A stretch of 64,000 nucleotides of DNA, taken from positions 1 through 64,000 of the forward strand of contig JBLHRR010000006.1 in assembly GCA_047626155.1 (NCBI GenBank), in the 5' to 3' direction. Below, piece after piece: positions 42,428 to 50,689 of the stretch. This DNA comes from CALGLS01 sp047626155 (GTDB lineage: Bacteria; Bacteroidota; Bacteroidia; Chitinophagales; Saprospiraceae). The notes under the pieces were generated by a model. That model was not told the DNA's origin, made no database searches, and saw only the letters and a list, made by a program, of their open reading frames with translations. The position numbers and the translations under genes were made by a program. Each line of letters opens with the position of its first letter. Position 1 is the first letter of the stretch.

Positions 42428-42489
42428 TAGCAGTTGGCAGTTAGCTTCCCACTAACGTGCGTTATAGGGGAGCTAACTGCCAACTGCTA
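42428..42489. repeat. 19-bp perfect hairpin with TCCCACTA core
   Basis: TAGCAGTTGGCAGTTAGCT (42428-42446) is perfectly complementary to the segment 42471-42489. The 24-base loop starts TCCCACTAACGTGCGTT and ends GGGG, with an inner TAACG/CGTTA stem. The same core occurs with different arms at 46659-46720. It lies between the divergent helicase and response-regulator genes. Confidence 0.92.
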
Positions 42490-42547
42490 GCTGCCAAATG
42501 CCAAAAAGCACACACTGAATAGATATGATTTCACTAACTTTACCACT

Positions 42548-43285
42548 ATGATAAAAGCAGTAATTATAGATGATGTGGCCAAAGCGATCAAAACCTTACA
42601 GCAGGATCTCGAAGCCTATTGCCCAGATGTCGAGATCATTGGTCATGCGGATGGGGTGGTTTCCGGTGCGAAGTTGATAAAGTCGCTTCAACCAGAGTTG
42701 GTCTTTCTCGATATCCAAATGCAGGACGGCTCCGGGTTTGATTTGTTAGAAATTGTACCGGCGGTAAACTTTAAAGTCATTTTTACTACCGCTTCTGATG
42801 CTTTTGCGATCAAGGCATTCCGATATGCTGCTGTAGATTATTTGCTAAAACCTGTCGACCCGGATGAGTTGATGGAAGCTGTTGCGAAATTAAAAGAGCA
42901 CAATGAAAGTCAGGGAGAGCGTTTGGATATTCTTTCCAATACCATTAAGGAAGGGAATGCTCCTCAAAGTATTGCGCTCCATACTTTAGAGAAAATCCAC
43001 ATTGTCAAAGTTGCCAATATCATTAGACTGGAATCGTCTGGGAATTATACTCAGTTCTATTTTTCGGATCGTCCGAAATTGCTGGTTACTAAAACGCTGA
43101 AGGAATTTGATAAGCTTTTACAGGAGCATGGGTTTATTAGAGTTCATCAATCTCATTTGGTGAATACGGAGCAGATTAAGGAATTTGTGAAAGTAGATGG
43201 GGGTTATTTGATGATGGTAGATGGGAGTAAGGTCGCGGTTTCTGTGCGGAAAAAAGCGGAGTTGGTTAAGTGGCTGAGTCGTTAA
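42548..43285 (+). CDS. LytTR-family response regulator
   Basis: This 245-residue protein has a receiver domain (phospho-acceptor Asp55 in FLDIQMQDGSG, conserved KPVDPDEL) and a C-terminal LytTR DNA-binding domain (IHIVKVANIIRLESSGNYTQFYF, FIRVHQSHLVNTEQIKEF, VDGSKVAVSVRKK). LytTR regulators bind direct repeats upstream of their targets. No histidine kinase gene is adjacent, so it is an orphan whose partner lies elsewhere. TAACTTTA, a near-match to the -7 box, lies five bases before the ATG, which suggests another very short leader. Confidence 0.93.
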   Translation: MIKAVIIDDVAKAIKTLQQDLEAYCPDVEIIGHADGVVSGAKLIKSLQPELVFLDIQMQDGSGFDLLEIVPAVNFKVIFTTASDAFAIKAFRYAAVDYLLKPVDPDELMEAVAKLKEHNESQGERLDILSNTIKEGNAPQSIALHTLEKIHIVKVANIIRLESSGNYTQFYFSDRPKLLVTKTLKEFDKLLQEHGFIRVHQSHLVNTEQIKEFVKVDGGYLMMVDGSKVAVSVRKKAELVKWLSR

Positions 43286-43338
43286 GGTAGTATGGTAAGG
43301 TGAATCTTTGTTTTTAGAAAACTAAATTTCTCCCAGAA

Positions 43339-43830
43339 ATGCTGGATCAAATTCTATTTCCATACTTAATAATCACTAGCGTAATTTTCCTTTGGGTATT
43401 TTTCAAAGGTGAAACGCAAATATTTCAAAGCAATAATCTTGTTCTTGCGATTGTAATCACAGTAATTTTAGCCTTCGAAATTTATACGCTCCTAGTGGAG
43501 ATTTACTCAGGTTATATTTATGAATCTGTACAATTTATGATTCGAGTTTATGGAGATGAAAGGCTACGAGTTTTTTTGTTAATTCCAGCGTTCATATTGC
43601 CTCTCCTAAACTTTAAGTATAGGTTTAGAATTAGCATGAAATTCCAAGTCTTTATTTATGCGATTTTCTTTTCTTTACTAATGCTGAATTGGTTCGTAGG
43701 CAAGGTATCGGTAATTCCTGGATGGCATACAACTATTAATCCTCAACCAAGTTTTACAAATGTTTTAACAATAATAACTCTCTGGAGTATTTCTGTATTT
43801 GGGATTTCGAGGATATATGATTTTGAATAA
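43339..43830 (+). CDS. Four-helix membrane protein, unknown
   Basis: This 163-residue protein has about five hydrophobic stretches covering most of its length (YLIITSVIFLWVFF, NNLVLAIVITVILAFEIYTLL, VFLLIPAFILPLLNF, FQVFIYAIFFSLLMLNW and VLTIITLWSISVFGI). No family is recognised. It follows the LytTR response regulator by 54 bases and precedes a very small gene, so the three may share a transcript. The region is more AT-rich than its neighbours, a hint of more recent origin. Confidence 0.6.
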   Translation: MLDQILFPYLIITSVIFLWVFFKGETQIFQSNNLVLAIVITVILAFEIYTLLVEIYSGYIYESVQFMIRVYGDERLRVFLLIPAFILPLLNFKYRFRISMKFQVFIYAIFFSLLMLNWFVGKVSVIPGWHTTINPQPSFTNVLTIITLWSISVFGISRIYDFE

Positions 43831-43883
43831 ATAGAGACAATGATTCTATGTGTTTTAAGTACCAATCAAAATAAAACAGAATA

Positions 43884-44108
43884 ATGAAATTTTACGTATT
43901 CTTAAGTTTGTTAGTAGCATTTTCAATTCATAACTCCTTCAAAGATGAATTTAAAATAGAGGACTTATCGATAAACTTTACTACTACCAGTATTAAACAA
44001 GAAGATGAAATGAAGAAATCATTAATAGCAATATCCGCGATAGAAAATCGATTGTTGAATAAATTTACATTAGTAATAGGATACGATAATTGCCCAATTA
44101 AAGAATAG
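43884..44108 (+). CDS. Small secreted protein, unknown
   Basis: This 74-residue ORF starts with a signal-peptide-like stretch (FYVFLSLLVAFSI) and continues with a polar body having one Cys near the end. No family is recognised. It sits 54 bases after the membrane-protein gene and converges on the LytTR gene. It could be a genuine small secreted peptide; support is limited to its signal peptide and position. Confidence 0.4.
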   Translation: MKFYVFLSLLVAFSIHNSFKDEFKIEDLSINFTTTSIKQEDEMKKSLIAISAIENRLLNKFTLVIGYDNCPIKE

Positions 44109-44141
44109 AACACAGGATACAAACTACACATCAACCCCTAT

Positions 44142-44579
44142 TCAACCAAAATAGCTTTTTAAGGATTTGAAAAAATCATCCCTTCTTCCATTAGACACAT
44201 TCCTAGAGGAACCATCCTCCATCACAACATAACCACCTTTACCCCTCACGTACTTCATAATCCGATTTAGATTAATAATGAAAGAACGATGGATTCTAAC
44301 AAACTGTAGGGAGTTGTTCAGTAATGTCTCTATTTCCATTAAAGTCTTACAAACCAGCAGTCGCCGACCATCAGTAAAGTAGAGCGAAGTATAGTTGCCC
44401 TTTGCTTCCAAACTAATGATTTGTTGCACTGGTTCAAACTGGATGCCTTCCATAGTAGGTAACGCAATTTTTCTCACCTCATCTGATGCCATGTAAGCAC
44501 GTTGTTGTACTACTGGAGCAGCAATGGAAATGCGAGTTGCTTCATGTTCTTGGGAGGAGGTTGTTTTGATAACTCTCAT
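44142..44579 (-). CDS. Stand-alone LytTR DNA-binding protein
   Basis: This 145-residue protein consists of a 45-residue polar N-terminus and a LytTR domain (FEPVQQIISLEAKGNYTSLYFTDGRRLLVCKTLMEIE, FVRIHRSFIINLNRIMKYV, EDGSSRNVSNGRR). It has no receiver domain, so it cannot be controlled by phosphorylation in the usual way. A near-perfect promoter lies 62 bases before its start. It is divergent from the TPR-like gene at 44779 and may regulate it. Confidence 0.88.
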   Translation of the reverse strand: MRVIKTTSSQEHEATRISIAAPVVQQRAYMASDEVRKIALPTMEGIQFEPVQQIISLEAKGNYTSLYFTDGRRLLVCKTLMEIETLLNNSLQFVRIHRSFIINLNRIMKYVRGKGGYVVMEDGSSRNVSNGRRDDFFKSLKSYFG

Positions 44580-44640
44580 GGCAGTGATTTTTTTGGTAGG
44601 CCAAGGGCCTGGTGAACGGATTTGTATAATTTGTACTCCT

Positions 44641-44671
44641 CAAACATAGCGCTCAAAAACCAGCTTCCCAA
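44641..44671 (-). promoter_or_regulatory. Promoter of the stand-alone LytTR gene
   Basis: On the minus strand, TTG (44671-44669) is followed after exactly 20 bases by TATGTTTG (44648-44641), an exact TAnnTTTG match at ideal spacing for the Bacteroidota housekeeping sigma factor. It predicts a leader of about 57 bases. Confidence 0.75.
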
Positions 44672-44778
44672 TCCAATCTCTTTCCATTTGTCAGGTTTCT
44701 AATTTTTCATTTTTTACACAAATCATACAAATAAGGCCCAATTATTCCTTACCTTTTGCTTGTAAAACAAAATAAACG

Positions 44779-46323
44779 ATGCCAAAGACGCCTTCTAGTA
44801 AACTTTTTAACCTGATCAAATCCTTATCGGGATCAGAAAAACGGTACTTCAATATTTATGCAAATAATAAATGGGGGGACCGTCAGAATAAGTATCTAAA
44901 GCTCTTTACAGCTATAGATCAGCAGAAGGATTTTGATGAAGAAGCGTTGAAACAAGAGGTTTATAAGGATGAAAAATTTGAGAGCCGAAAGTACTCTGAA
45001 CTCAAAGCTTACCTGTATGAGCTTATCCTGAAAAGCTTGCAAGGCTATGACGAAAAATCTTCTTTTGAATATAAGCTGAACAACCTGATGCAGCATGTCC
45101 GGGTGCTCTATAAACGGGCGCATTACTCGGAGGCGAAGGAGCAATTGGCAAAGGCTAGAAAGATGGCTACACAGTACGAATCTTTTGTTACTACACTTGA
45201 AATACTCAACTGGGAAAAACAAATCGCCTATACTGAATCAGACATTGCCTTTCTGGATAAAGAACTGAATCGAATTGATGAAGAGGAGCAACGCTGTCTG
45301 GAACAATTGCGGAATTTATCCATCTACAAAAATATTTTTTATCAGTTTATGATCAGTATTCGGAAGGATGCGATCCTGCGGAGTGACTCTCAGATGAGCA
45401 GTCTTAAGCGTTTGTTGGATCACCCCCTGCTGAAGAATGAAGCGGCCCCGAAGTCGCATCGAGCAAAGGTGCTGTACCATCGAATTTATGGATTATATTA
45501 CTACTCGATTTCTGATTATGAGCAGTTCTATTATTCGAGTAAAAAGTTTTTGGGGCAGATAGAATTGCAACCTCATTTGTTGAAGGAAGATGTATCCGAT
45601 TATATATCAGCGGTGAGCAACTTGAGTTTAAGTTCTGCCTTGACCTATCGTTATGATGAAGTTCGGATATCTATTGATAAGTTCTTGGAGATCAATCCTT
45701 TAACGGAAGATGACGAAGTTTGGATACACAAGCAATACTACTCTTTTAAATTGAACCTCTGTACCTTTACAGGAGCGTTTGAAGAGGGGCTGGTGGCCAT
45801 GGAAAAACATTTTGAAGAGCGGAAGAAGTTTGATCCTATCAATTTTGAAACGGGGAGTTTCTACCTGCAATATTTCAATATTTATTTCGGAGCGGGGGAT
45901 TATGACAAAGCGCTGGATAGTTTGAATAGCTGTCTGAATTTACCCCGGAGTATAGAGCGACAGGACTTGCAGAGCCTCGGTCGGATTCTGAATCTCGTTA
46001 TTCATTATGAAATGGGAAATACCATGTTGCTAGAATACCTGTTGCGTTCTGCTTATCGTTTTTTGCGGCAGCGTAATCGGATATTTGAATTTGAAAAACG
46101 AGTGATGAGCTTTATCAAATCTTCAAATAAATTGGTGAGCGCAAAGCAAGTAAAAAAGGCTTTCAAAATCTTAAAAGAAGATTTTGAAAGCCTTTCCCAG
46201 ATACCGTCAGAAAAAGCAATGATGCAATATTTTGACTTTGTGGCCTGGTTAGAGAGTAAGATCGAAAACAAGCCTTTTGCAGAAGTAATTCGGCAGCGGG
46301 CAAATGCGACTAAGGCTGAATGA
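44779..46323 (+). CDS. Large TPR-like helical protein
   Basis: This 514-residue, wholly helical protein opens with SKLFNLIKSLSGSEKRYFNIYA, a start shared by a multi-copy group in Saprospirales. It continues with helical pairs resembling degenerate TPRs (HYSEAKEQLAKARKMATQYESF, GDYDKALDSLNSCLNL). There is no signal peptide or membrane segment. Its role is unknown; a protein-protein scaffold is likely. Its 3' end overlaps the convergent RiPP-like precursor gene by 14 bases, and a LytTR regulator is divergent from it. Confidence 0.7.
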   Translation: MPKTPSSKLFNLIKSLSGSEKRYFNIYANNKWGDRQNKYLKLFTAIDQQKDFDEEALKQEVYKDEKFESRKYSELKAYLYELILKSLQGYDEKSSFEYKLNNLMQHVRVLYKRAHYSEAKEQLAKARKMATQYESFVTTLEILNWEKQIAYTESDIAFLDKELNRIDEEEQRCLEQLRNLSIYKNIFYQFMISIRKDAILRSDSQMSSLKRLLDHPLLKNEAAPKSHRAKVLYHRIYGLYYYSISDYEQFYYSSKKFLGQIELQPHLLKEDVSDYISAVSNLSLSSALTYRYDEVRISIDKFLEINPLTEDDEVWIHKQYYSFKLNLCTFTGAFEEGLVAMEKHFEERKKFDPINFETGSFYLQYFNIYFGAGDYDKALDSLNSCLNLPRSIERQDLQSLGRILNLVIHYEMGNTMLLEYLLRSAYRFLRQRNRIFEFEKRVMSFIKSSNKLVSAKQVKKAFKILKEDFESLSQIPSEKAMMQYFDFVAWLESKIENKPFAEVIRQRANATKAE

Positions 46324-46516
46324 GACCCGGCTGCTGTGCAATGACACCGTAGGGTTTTCTTCTTGTTTTGATCGTTGTCCAGTTGTTGTTGAAGCCAGGA
46401 TTCTGATAGTTATAATCTACATAACCACCTTTTGCCGTTTTCTGATCTTCCGATCCGATTACGGTGACAAAGCTTTTCACCTTCAACTGCTCAAGTTGTA
46501 ATTTTTTCTTATCCAT
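46310..46516 (-). CDS. RiPP-like precursor peptide with pinensin-type leader
   Basis: This 68-residue peptide starts MDKKKLQLEQLKVKSFVT, the L-x-L-x-x-L-K-V-x-S-F-V-T leader known from class I lanthipeptide (pinensin) precursors of Bacteroidota. A double-glycine site follows (TAKGG, residues 27-31), where cleavage would release a 37-residue core rich in Tyr, Asn, Gln and Pro. The core has no cysteine and few Ser/Thr, so it cannot form lanthionine rings. No LanB, LanC or peptidase-exporter gene is in the window. It may be a linear secreted peptide or a substrate for remote enzymes. Confidence 0.65.
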   Translation of the reverse strand: MDKKKLQLEQLKVKSFVTVIGSEDQKTAKGGYVDYNYQNPGFNNNWTTIKTRRKPYGVIAQQPGLIQP

Positions 46517-46658
46517 AATTATTCATTTAAGTGAGCTAAATATTAATACCTTATAAATATACCATAAAAAGTAGAGAAAAGCTTTACCTAAAAAGTTGAT
46601 AAGTCAGATTTTAGAATGAGAATAAAGAGGGTTGATCAGGATAGATAAAGGTTGATGA

Positions 46659-46720
46659 GGGTTGATAAGGGCTTCCCACTAGTGTACGTTGGTGCGAAAA
46701 AAGGGAGCCCTTATCAACCC
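46659..46720. repeat. 15-bp perfect hairpin with TCCCACTA core
   Basis: GGGTTGATAAGGGCT (46659-46673) and AGCCCTTATCAACCC (46706-46720) are perfectly complementary. The arms continue imperfectly outward in both directions (GGTTGAT-like direct repeats left, ATCTACC-like right) up to the recX stop. The loop starts TCCCACTAGTGTACGTT and ends GGG, like the one at 42447-42470, though the arms are unrelated. Confidence 0.9.
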
Positions 46721-46742
46721 ATCTACCCTGATCCACCGTTAT

Positions 46743-47234
46743 CTACCATCTCTTTTTATTTGGCCACTTTTCTTTAATGACTTCCCATACTAAATGCGCT
46801 TCATAGCCCTTTCCAATAACAAACTTCGCCAGTTTGCCATTTTTTTTGAAGGTATTATTTTCGTGAATCGTATCGCTTTTTTTCTCTAACAACCGCTCTA
46901 AAGTTTCTCTGTAATCCACATCTCCAATCTCTGCCAAACCCTTTTTGATACAGTAGGCCGATATTCGCCTTCTCTTTAGTTCCAAAACAATACGTACACG
47001 GCCCCACTTTTTTATCCGGAACTTTCCCCCCGCATAAGATCGGGCAAAGCGTTCTTCATTCAGAAAGTTCTCACTAATCAACTCCGTAATAACATTTTCT
47101 AAATCTAATCCGTAGACTCCATAGCTAATCAGCTTCGTCCGTACCTCTTGATGACAACGATCCTGATAGACACAGTAGCGTTGTAGTTTGAGGAGGGCTT
47201 CGTCCTTATCTAAGAATATTTTTTCTTTTTTCAT
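46743..47234 (-). CDS. recX: Regulatory protein RecX
   Basis: This 163-residue protein belongs to the RecX family, which binds RecA filaments and limits their activity. It has the three-helix repeats typical of RecX: LLKLQRYCVYQDRCHQEVRTKLISYGV, VITELISENFLNEERFARSYAGGKFRIKKWGRVRI, and LELKRRRISAYCIKKGLAEI. A final repeat is seen at the C-terminus. The length is normal. It stands alone; recA is not in the window. A large dispersed hairpin begins right after its stop codon. Confidence 0.9.
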   Translation of the reverse strand: MKKEKIFLDKDEALLKLQRYCVYQDRCHQEVRTKLISYGVYGLDLENVITELISENFLNEERFARSYAGGKFRIKKWGRVRIVLELKRRRISAYCIKKGLAEIGDVDYRETLERLLEKKSDTIHENNTFKKNGKLAKFVIGKGYEAHLVWEVIKEKWPNKKRW

Positions 47235-47380
47235 CTCGGGGCTAAAGATAGCTTAAACTTGAAAAAAAGAATCAATATTTTTAGTGGTCACCAATTTGAT
47301 GGCTATATTGCGTAGTGATGTCAAGGAGAGCTAAATAGCTCAGACATATTAACAAAAAATAACGATTTAACACCTGAAAA

Positions 47381-50158
47381 ATGACTTACGATAATTTCAC
47401 AATAAAAGCCCAAGAGTCTATTCTAAAAGCGCAACAACTCGCGGAAAGCTATGATCAGCAAACTGTAGATACGCCACACCTTATCCGTGGTATTCTAATG
47501 ACAGACGAACATGTTCCAAACTTTCTCCTAAAGAAAATGGATGTCAGTATTCCGCGTTTGCAAAAGCTGTTGGATGATGCCGTCAAATCCTACCCGAAGG
47601 TTTCAGGAGCAGATAAACAATACCTGACTAGTGATGCGAATAACGCTTTGAGTCGGGCTAAAAAATTCATGAAGGAATTGCGCGATGAATATATTGCGGT
47701 GGAAACCATGTTGCTTGGTATTTTGACTGGAACGGATAGAGGAGCGATGATGCTCAAGGAGTTAGGGGCTACCGAAAAAGGGATGAAAGCGGCTATTGCG
47801 GAACTGCGAAAAGGAAGTACGGTAACGGATAAAAGTTCAGAAGATACTTATAATGCCTTGTCGAAATATGGAATCAATCTAAACGAAAGAGCGGAAAGCG
47901 GAAAGCTCGATCCCATTGTTGGACGTGATGAAGAAATCCGACGAGTAATGCATATTCTTTCCAGAAAAAAGAAAAACAATCCTTTATTGATTGGAGAACC
48001 GGGGGTTGGAAAAACGGCGATAGTAGAAGGGATTGCCTGGAGAATTATCAATCAGGATGTTCCTGAGAATTTACGTACAAAAACATTGTTTACACTTGAC
48101 CTTTCCGGTTTGGTTGCTGGTGCAAAATTCAAAGGAGAATTTGAAGAGCGACTAAAAGCGATCATTAAAGAGGTAACGGAATCGGATGGAGAGATCATTT
48201 TGTTTATTGATGAAATTCATACGCTGGTAGGAGCGGGTGGTGGTAGTGGCTCTATGGATGCTGCTAATATTTTGAAGCCGGCATTGGCTCGTGGCGAACT
48301 GCGAACGATTGGTGCAACTACGCTAGATGAATACCAAAAATATTTTGAAAAAGACAAAGCACTTGTTCGTCGTTTTCAAACCATTCGGGTAGAGGAACCT
48401 TCCGTTGAAGATTCCATTTCCATCCTTAGAGGATTGCAGGAGCGATATGAAGTATACCACAAAATTGAAATTCTGGATGAGGCTTTAATTGCTGCAGCGG
48501 AATTGTCGCACCGTTATATTTCTGACCGATACTTACCGGATAAAGCGATTGATTTAATTGATGAAGCAGCGGCGCGTTTGCGTTTGGAGCTAGACTCCGT
48601 TCCAGATGAAATAGACGAGCAGGATCGAAAAGTTCGCCAACTGGAAATCGAACGAGAAGCGATTAAGAGAGAAGGAGATAAGAAAAAACAAAAGCTCATT
48701 GGAGAACAAATTGCCAATGCAAAAGAAAACTTAGATGGGCTCCGAGCAGCCTGGAAATCTGAGAAAGACATCGTAGACACGATTCAGAAAATAAGAAAGG
48801 AGATGGAAGATCTCGAAATGCAGGCTGATAAAGCAGAGCGAGATTCGGACTTCGAATTGGTGGCTAAGATCCGCTACGGAGACGTTAAAGAAAAAGAAGT
48901 GATGCTGCGGGTGGCAGAAGAAAAGCTGCATGAGCTACCAGAGGAAAATCGTTTCACCAACGATCAGGTAAACTCCAATGACATCGCTGAAATCGTAGCG
49001 CGTTGGACGGGCATACCGGTTTCTAAAATGATGCAGTCGGAAAAAGACAAACTGCTTAAGTTGGAAGAGCAAATTCACAAACGTCTTATTGGACAGAATG
49101 AAGCGGTGAGCGCGGTGGCAGATGCAGTGCGTAGAAGCCGAGCTGGCTTGCAAGATGGTAAGCGTCCGATTGGTTCTTTTATTTTTGTGGGGCCAACAGG
49201 AGTCGGTAAAACAGAGTTGGCGAAAGCACTTGCAGAAGTATTGTTTGATGATGAAAAAGCCATCACCCGACTTGATATGAGTGAATTCATGGAAGCGCAT
49301 TCTGTTTCTCGTTTGGTGGGAGCGCCTCCGGGATATGTGGGTTATGATGAAGGTGGACAATTGACGGAAGCGGTTCGGCGAAAGCCTTACTCCATTATTC
49401 TCTTGGATGAAATTGAAAAAGCGCATCCGGATACTTTCAATATTCTGTTGCAGGTATTGGACGATGGACATCTGACGGATAATAAGGGGCGGATGGCCAG
49501 TTTTAAAAATACGATCATCATCATGACTTCCAACATGGGCGCGCAAACGATCTTGGAAAATTTTGAAGATCTAGATGCGGTTGGTGAAGAACACCGCGCG
49601 GATATTATCGAGACAACGAAGGGGGAGGTGATGGAAGCTTTGAAAGAAAATATGCGTCCGGAATTCCTGAATCGTATTGATGAGCAGATTATGTTTTTGC
49701 CATTGACAAGAGGGGAGATCAAACAAATTTTGAATATCCTCTTGAAAGGGACGCACAAGATGTTGAAGAAGCAAGATCTTAACCTGGAGATAGATGAGGC
49801 GGCTAAAAATCTGATTGCGGAATTGGGTTACGATCCTCAGTTTGGGGCAAGACCATTGAAGCGTGTACTTCAGCGAGAGTTGATTAACGAATTGTCTAAG
49901 GAAGTTTTGTCTGGCGATTTCGGTGCAGGTGATACGATCTATGTGAGCTCGGATGGGAAGAAACTGCTTTTTAGTAAGGAACCACATCCTGAAGCAAAGG
50001 CAAAGAAAGCTGTTGCAGACAATGGAAAGGCGAAAGCAAAAGTGGATAAGCCTAAGGCTGCCAAGAAGGAAGAAAAGAAAGATAAGCAATTGGAGGATTT
50101 GAAGAAGGCGACGAAGGATGTAGAAGATGCGGTGAAGGATATTAAGAAGGAGAAGTAA
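47381..50158 (+). CDS. clpB: ATP-dependent disaggregase ClpB with Lys-rich C-terminal extension
   Basis: This 925-residue AAA+ disaggregase rescues aggregated proteins with DnaK. It has the N-terminal Clp repeat domain (about 1-145), nucleotide-binding domain 1 with GEPGVGKT (205-212), the coiled-coil M domain (about 405-525, rich in Lys/Glu heptads), and domain 2 with GPTGVGKT (604-611) and RLDMSEFMEAHSVSRLVGAPPGYVGYDEGGQLTEAVRR. The usual length is about 860. The extra 60 residues form a Lys/Ala/Glu-rich helical tail. A terminator follows. No heat-shock operator is apparent upstream. Confidence 0.96.
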   Translation: MTYDNFTIKAQESILKAQQLAESYDQQTVDTPHLIRGILMTDEHVPNFLLKKMDVSIPRLQKLLDDAVKSYPKVSGADKQYLTSDANNALSRAKKFMKELRDEYIAVETMLLGILTGTDRGAMMLKELGATEKGMKAAIAELRKGSTVTDKSSEDTYNALSKYGINLNERAESGKLDPIVGRDEEIRRVMHILSRKKKNNPLLIGEPGVGKTAIVEGIAWRIINQDVPENLRTKTLFTLDLSGLVAGAKFKGEFEERLKAIIKEVTESDGEIILFIDEIHTLVGAGGGSGSMDAANILKPALARGELRTIGATTLDEYQKYFEKDKALVRRFQTIRVEEPSVEDSISILRGLQERYEVYHKIEILDEALIAAAELSHRYISDRYLPDKAIDLIDEAAARLRLELDSVPDEIDEQDRKVRQLEIEREAIKREGDKKKQKLIGEQIANAKENLDGLRAAWKSEKDIVDTIQKIRKEMEDLEMQADKAERDSDFELVAKIRYGDVKEKEVMLRVAEEKLHELPEENRFTNDQVNSNDIAEIVARWTGIPVSKMMQSEKDKLLKLEEQIHKRLIGQNEAVSAVADAVRRSRAGLQDGKRPIGSFIFVGPTGVGKTELAKALAEVLFDDEKAITRLDMSEFMEAHSVSRLVGAPPGYVGYDEGGQLTEAVRRKPYSIILLDEIEKAHPDTFNILLQVLDDGHLTDNKGRMASFKNTIIIMTSNMGAQTILENFEDLDAVGEEHRADIIETTKGEVMEALKENMRPEFLNRIDEQIMFLPLTRGEIKQILNILLKGTHKMLKKQDLNLEIDEAAKNLIAELGYDPQFGARPLKRVLQRELINELSKEVLSGDFGAGDTIYVSSDGKKLLFSKEPHPEAKAKKAVADNGKAKAKVDKPKAAKKEEKKDKQLEDLKKATKDVEDAVKDIKKEK

Positions 50159-50185
50159 TTCGACTGATTAAGTTTAAAAAATAAG

Positions 50186-50227
50186 CAAGCCTCGCTGATT
50201 GATTCGGTGGGGCTTGTTTTGTTTTTA
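50186..50227 (+). terminator. Rho-independent terminator of clpB
   Basis: CAAGCCTCGCTGA (50186-50198) pairs with TCGGTGGGGCTTG (50204-50216), including G-U pairs, and is followed by a T-rich tail. Confidence 0.8.
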
Positions 50228-50288
50228 TTGAAAATATCTTCTTTATTGAGTATCTTGTTGAAAGACAAATAAAAAATAGATTAGGATA

Positions 50289-50671
50289 ATGAAATATTCA
50301 ATCTATCTCGGAAATTATAAACTAGGTACTACAAAATTGGAAAAGCAGATGGTCCAATGGGACTCGTCTTTGGGGTTGTCTCATTTACAGAACCAAATGT
50401 AGGATATGATTTTATTAAGAAATATTATGAATCCAATGGTATTGAGCTAGTAGATGATGATCCAGATAATAAGTTTATTTCAACCAGGGCTACTTAAAAT
50501 TTAATTGCTAAAAACGAACGAGGCATTACAATTGAAAGGGTTGGAAATCAAATTAGTGGAATGGATAGAGAGGAATTCGAAATTTCATTAGAAGGTATCC
50601 CATACCCATTTTATGAAGAATAATTTCCACATCATGTTAAAGCATATAATGAAATGTTTAACAAAGAGTAA
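50289..50671 (+). pseudogene. Decayed small gene of unknown family
   Basis: An ATG at 50289 opens MKYSIYLGNYKLGTTK, then a frame change near 50337 gives GKADGPMGLVFGVVSF. The second frame continues over two in-frame TAA codons (about 50496 and 50621) to a final TAA at 50669-50671. The pieces read as one protein of about 127 residues with alternating strands and helices (YDFIKKYYESNGIEL, NERGITIERVGNQI, FEISLEGIPYPFYEE, FPHHVKAYNEMF). One frameshift and two stops mark it as dead. The size and acidic character recall small immunity or phage-type proteins, but no family is recognised. Confidence 0.6.
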
Positions 50672-50689
50672 AAACTGAAACTGAAATAT

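Noticed and set aside
48935..49546. 203-residue minus-strand ORF within clpB
   Set aside because: It is the antisense shadow of a highly conserved clpB segment; its composition (rich in His, Arg, Phe) is typical of such shadows.
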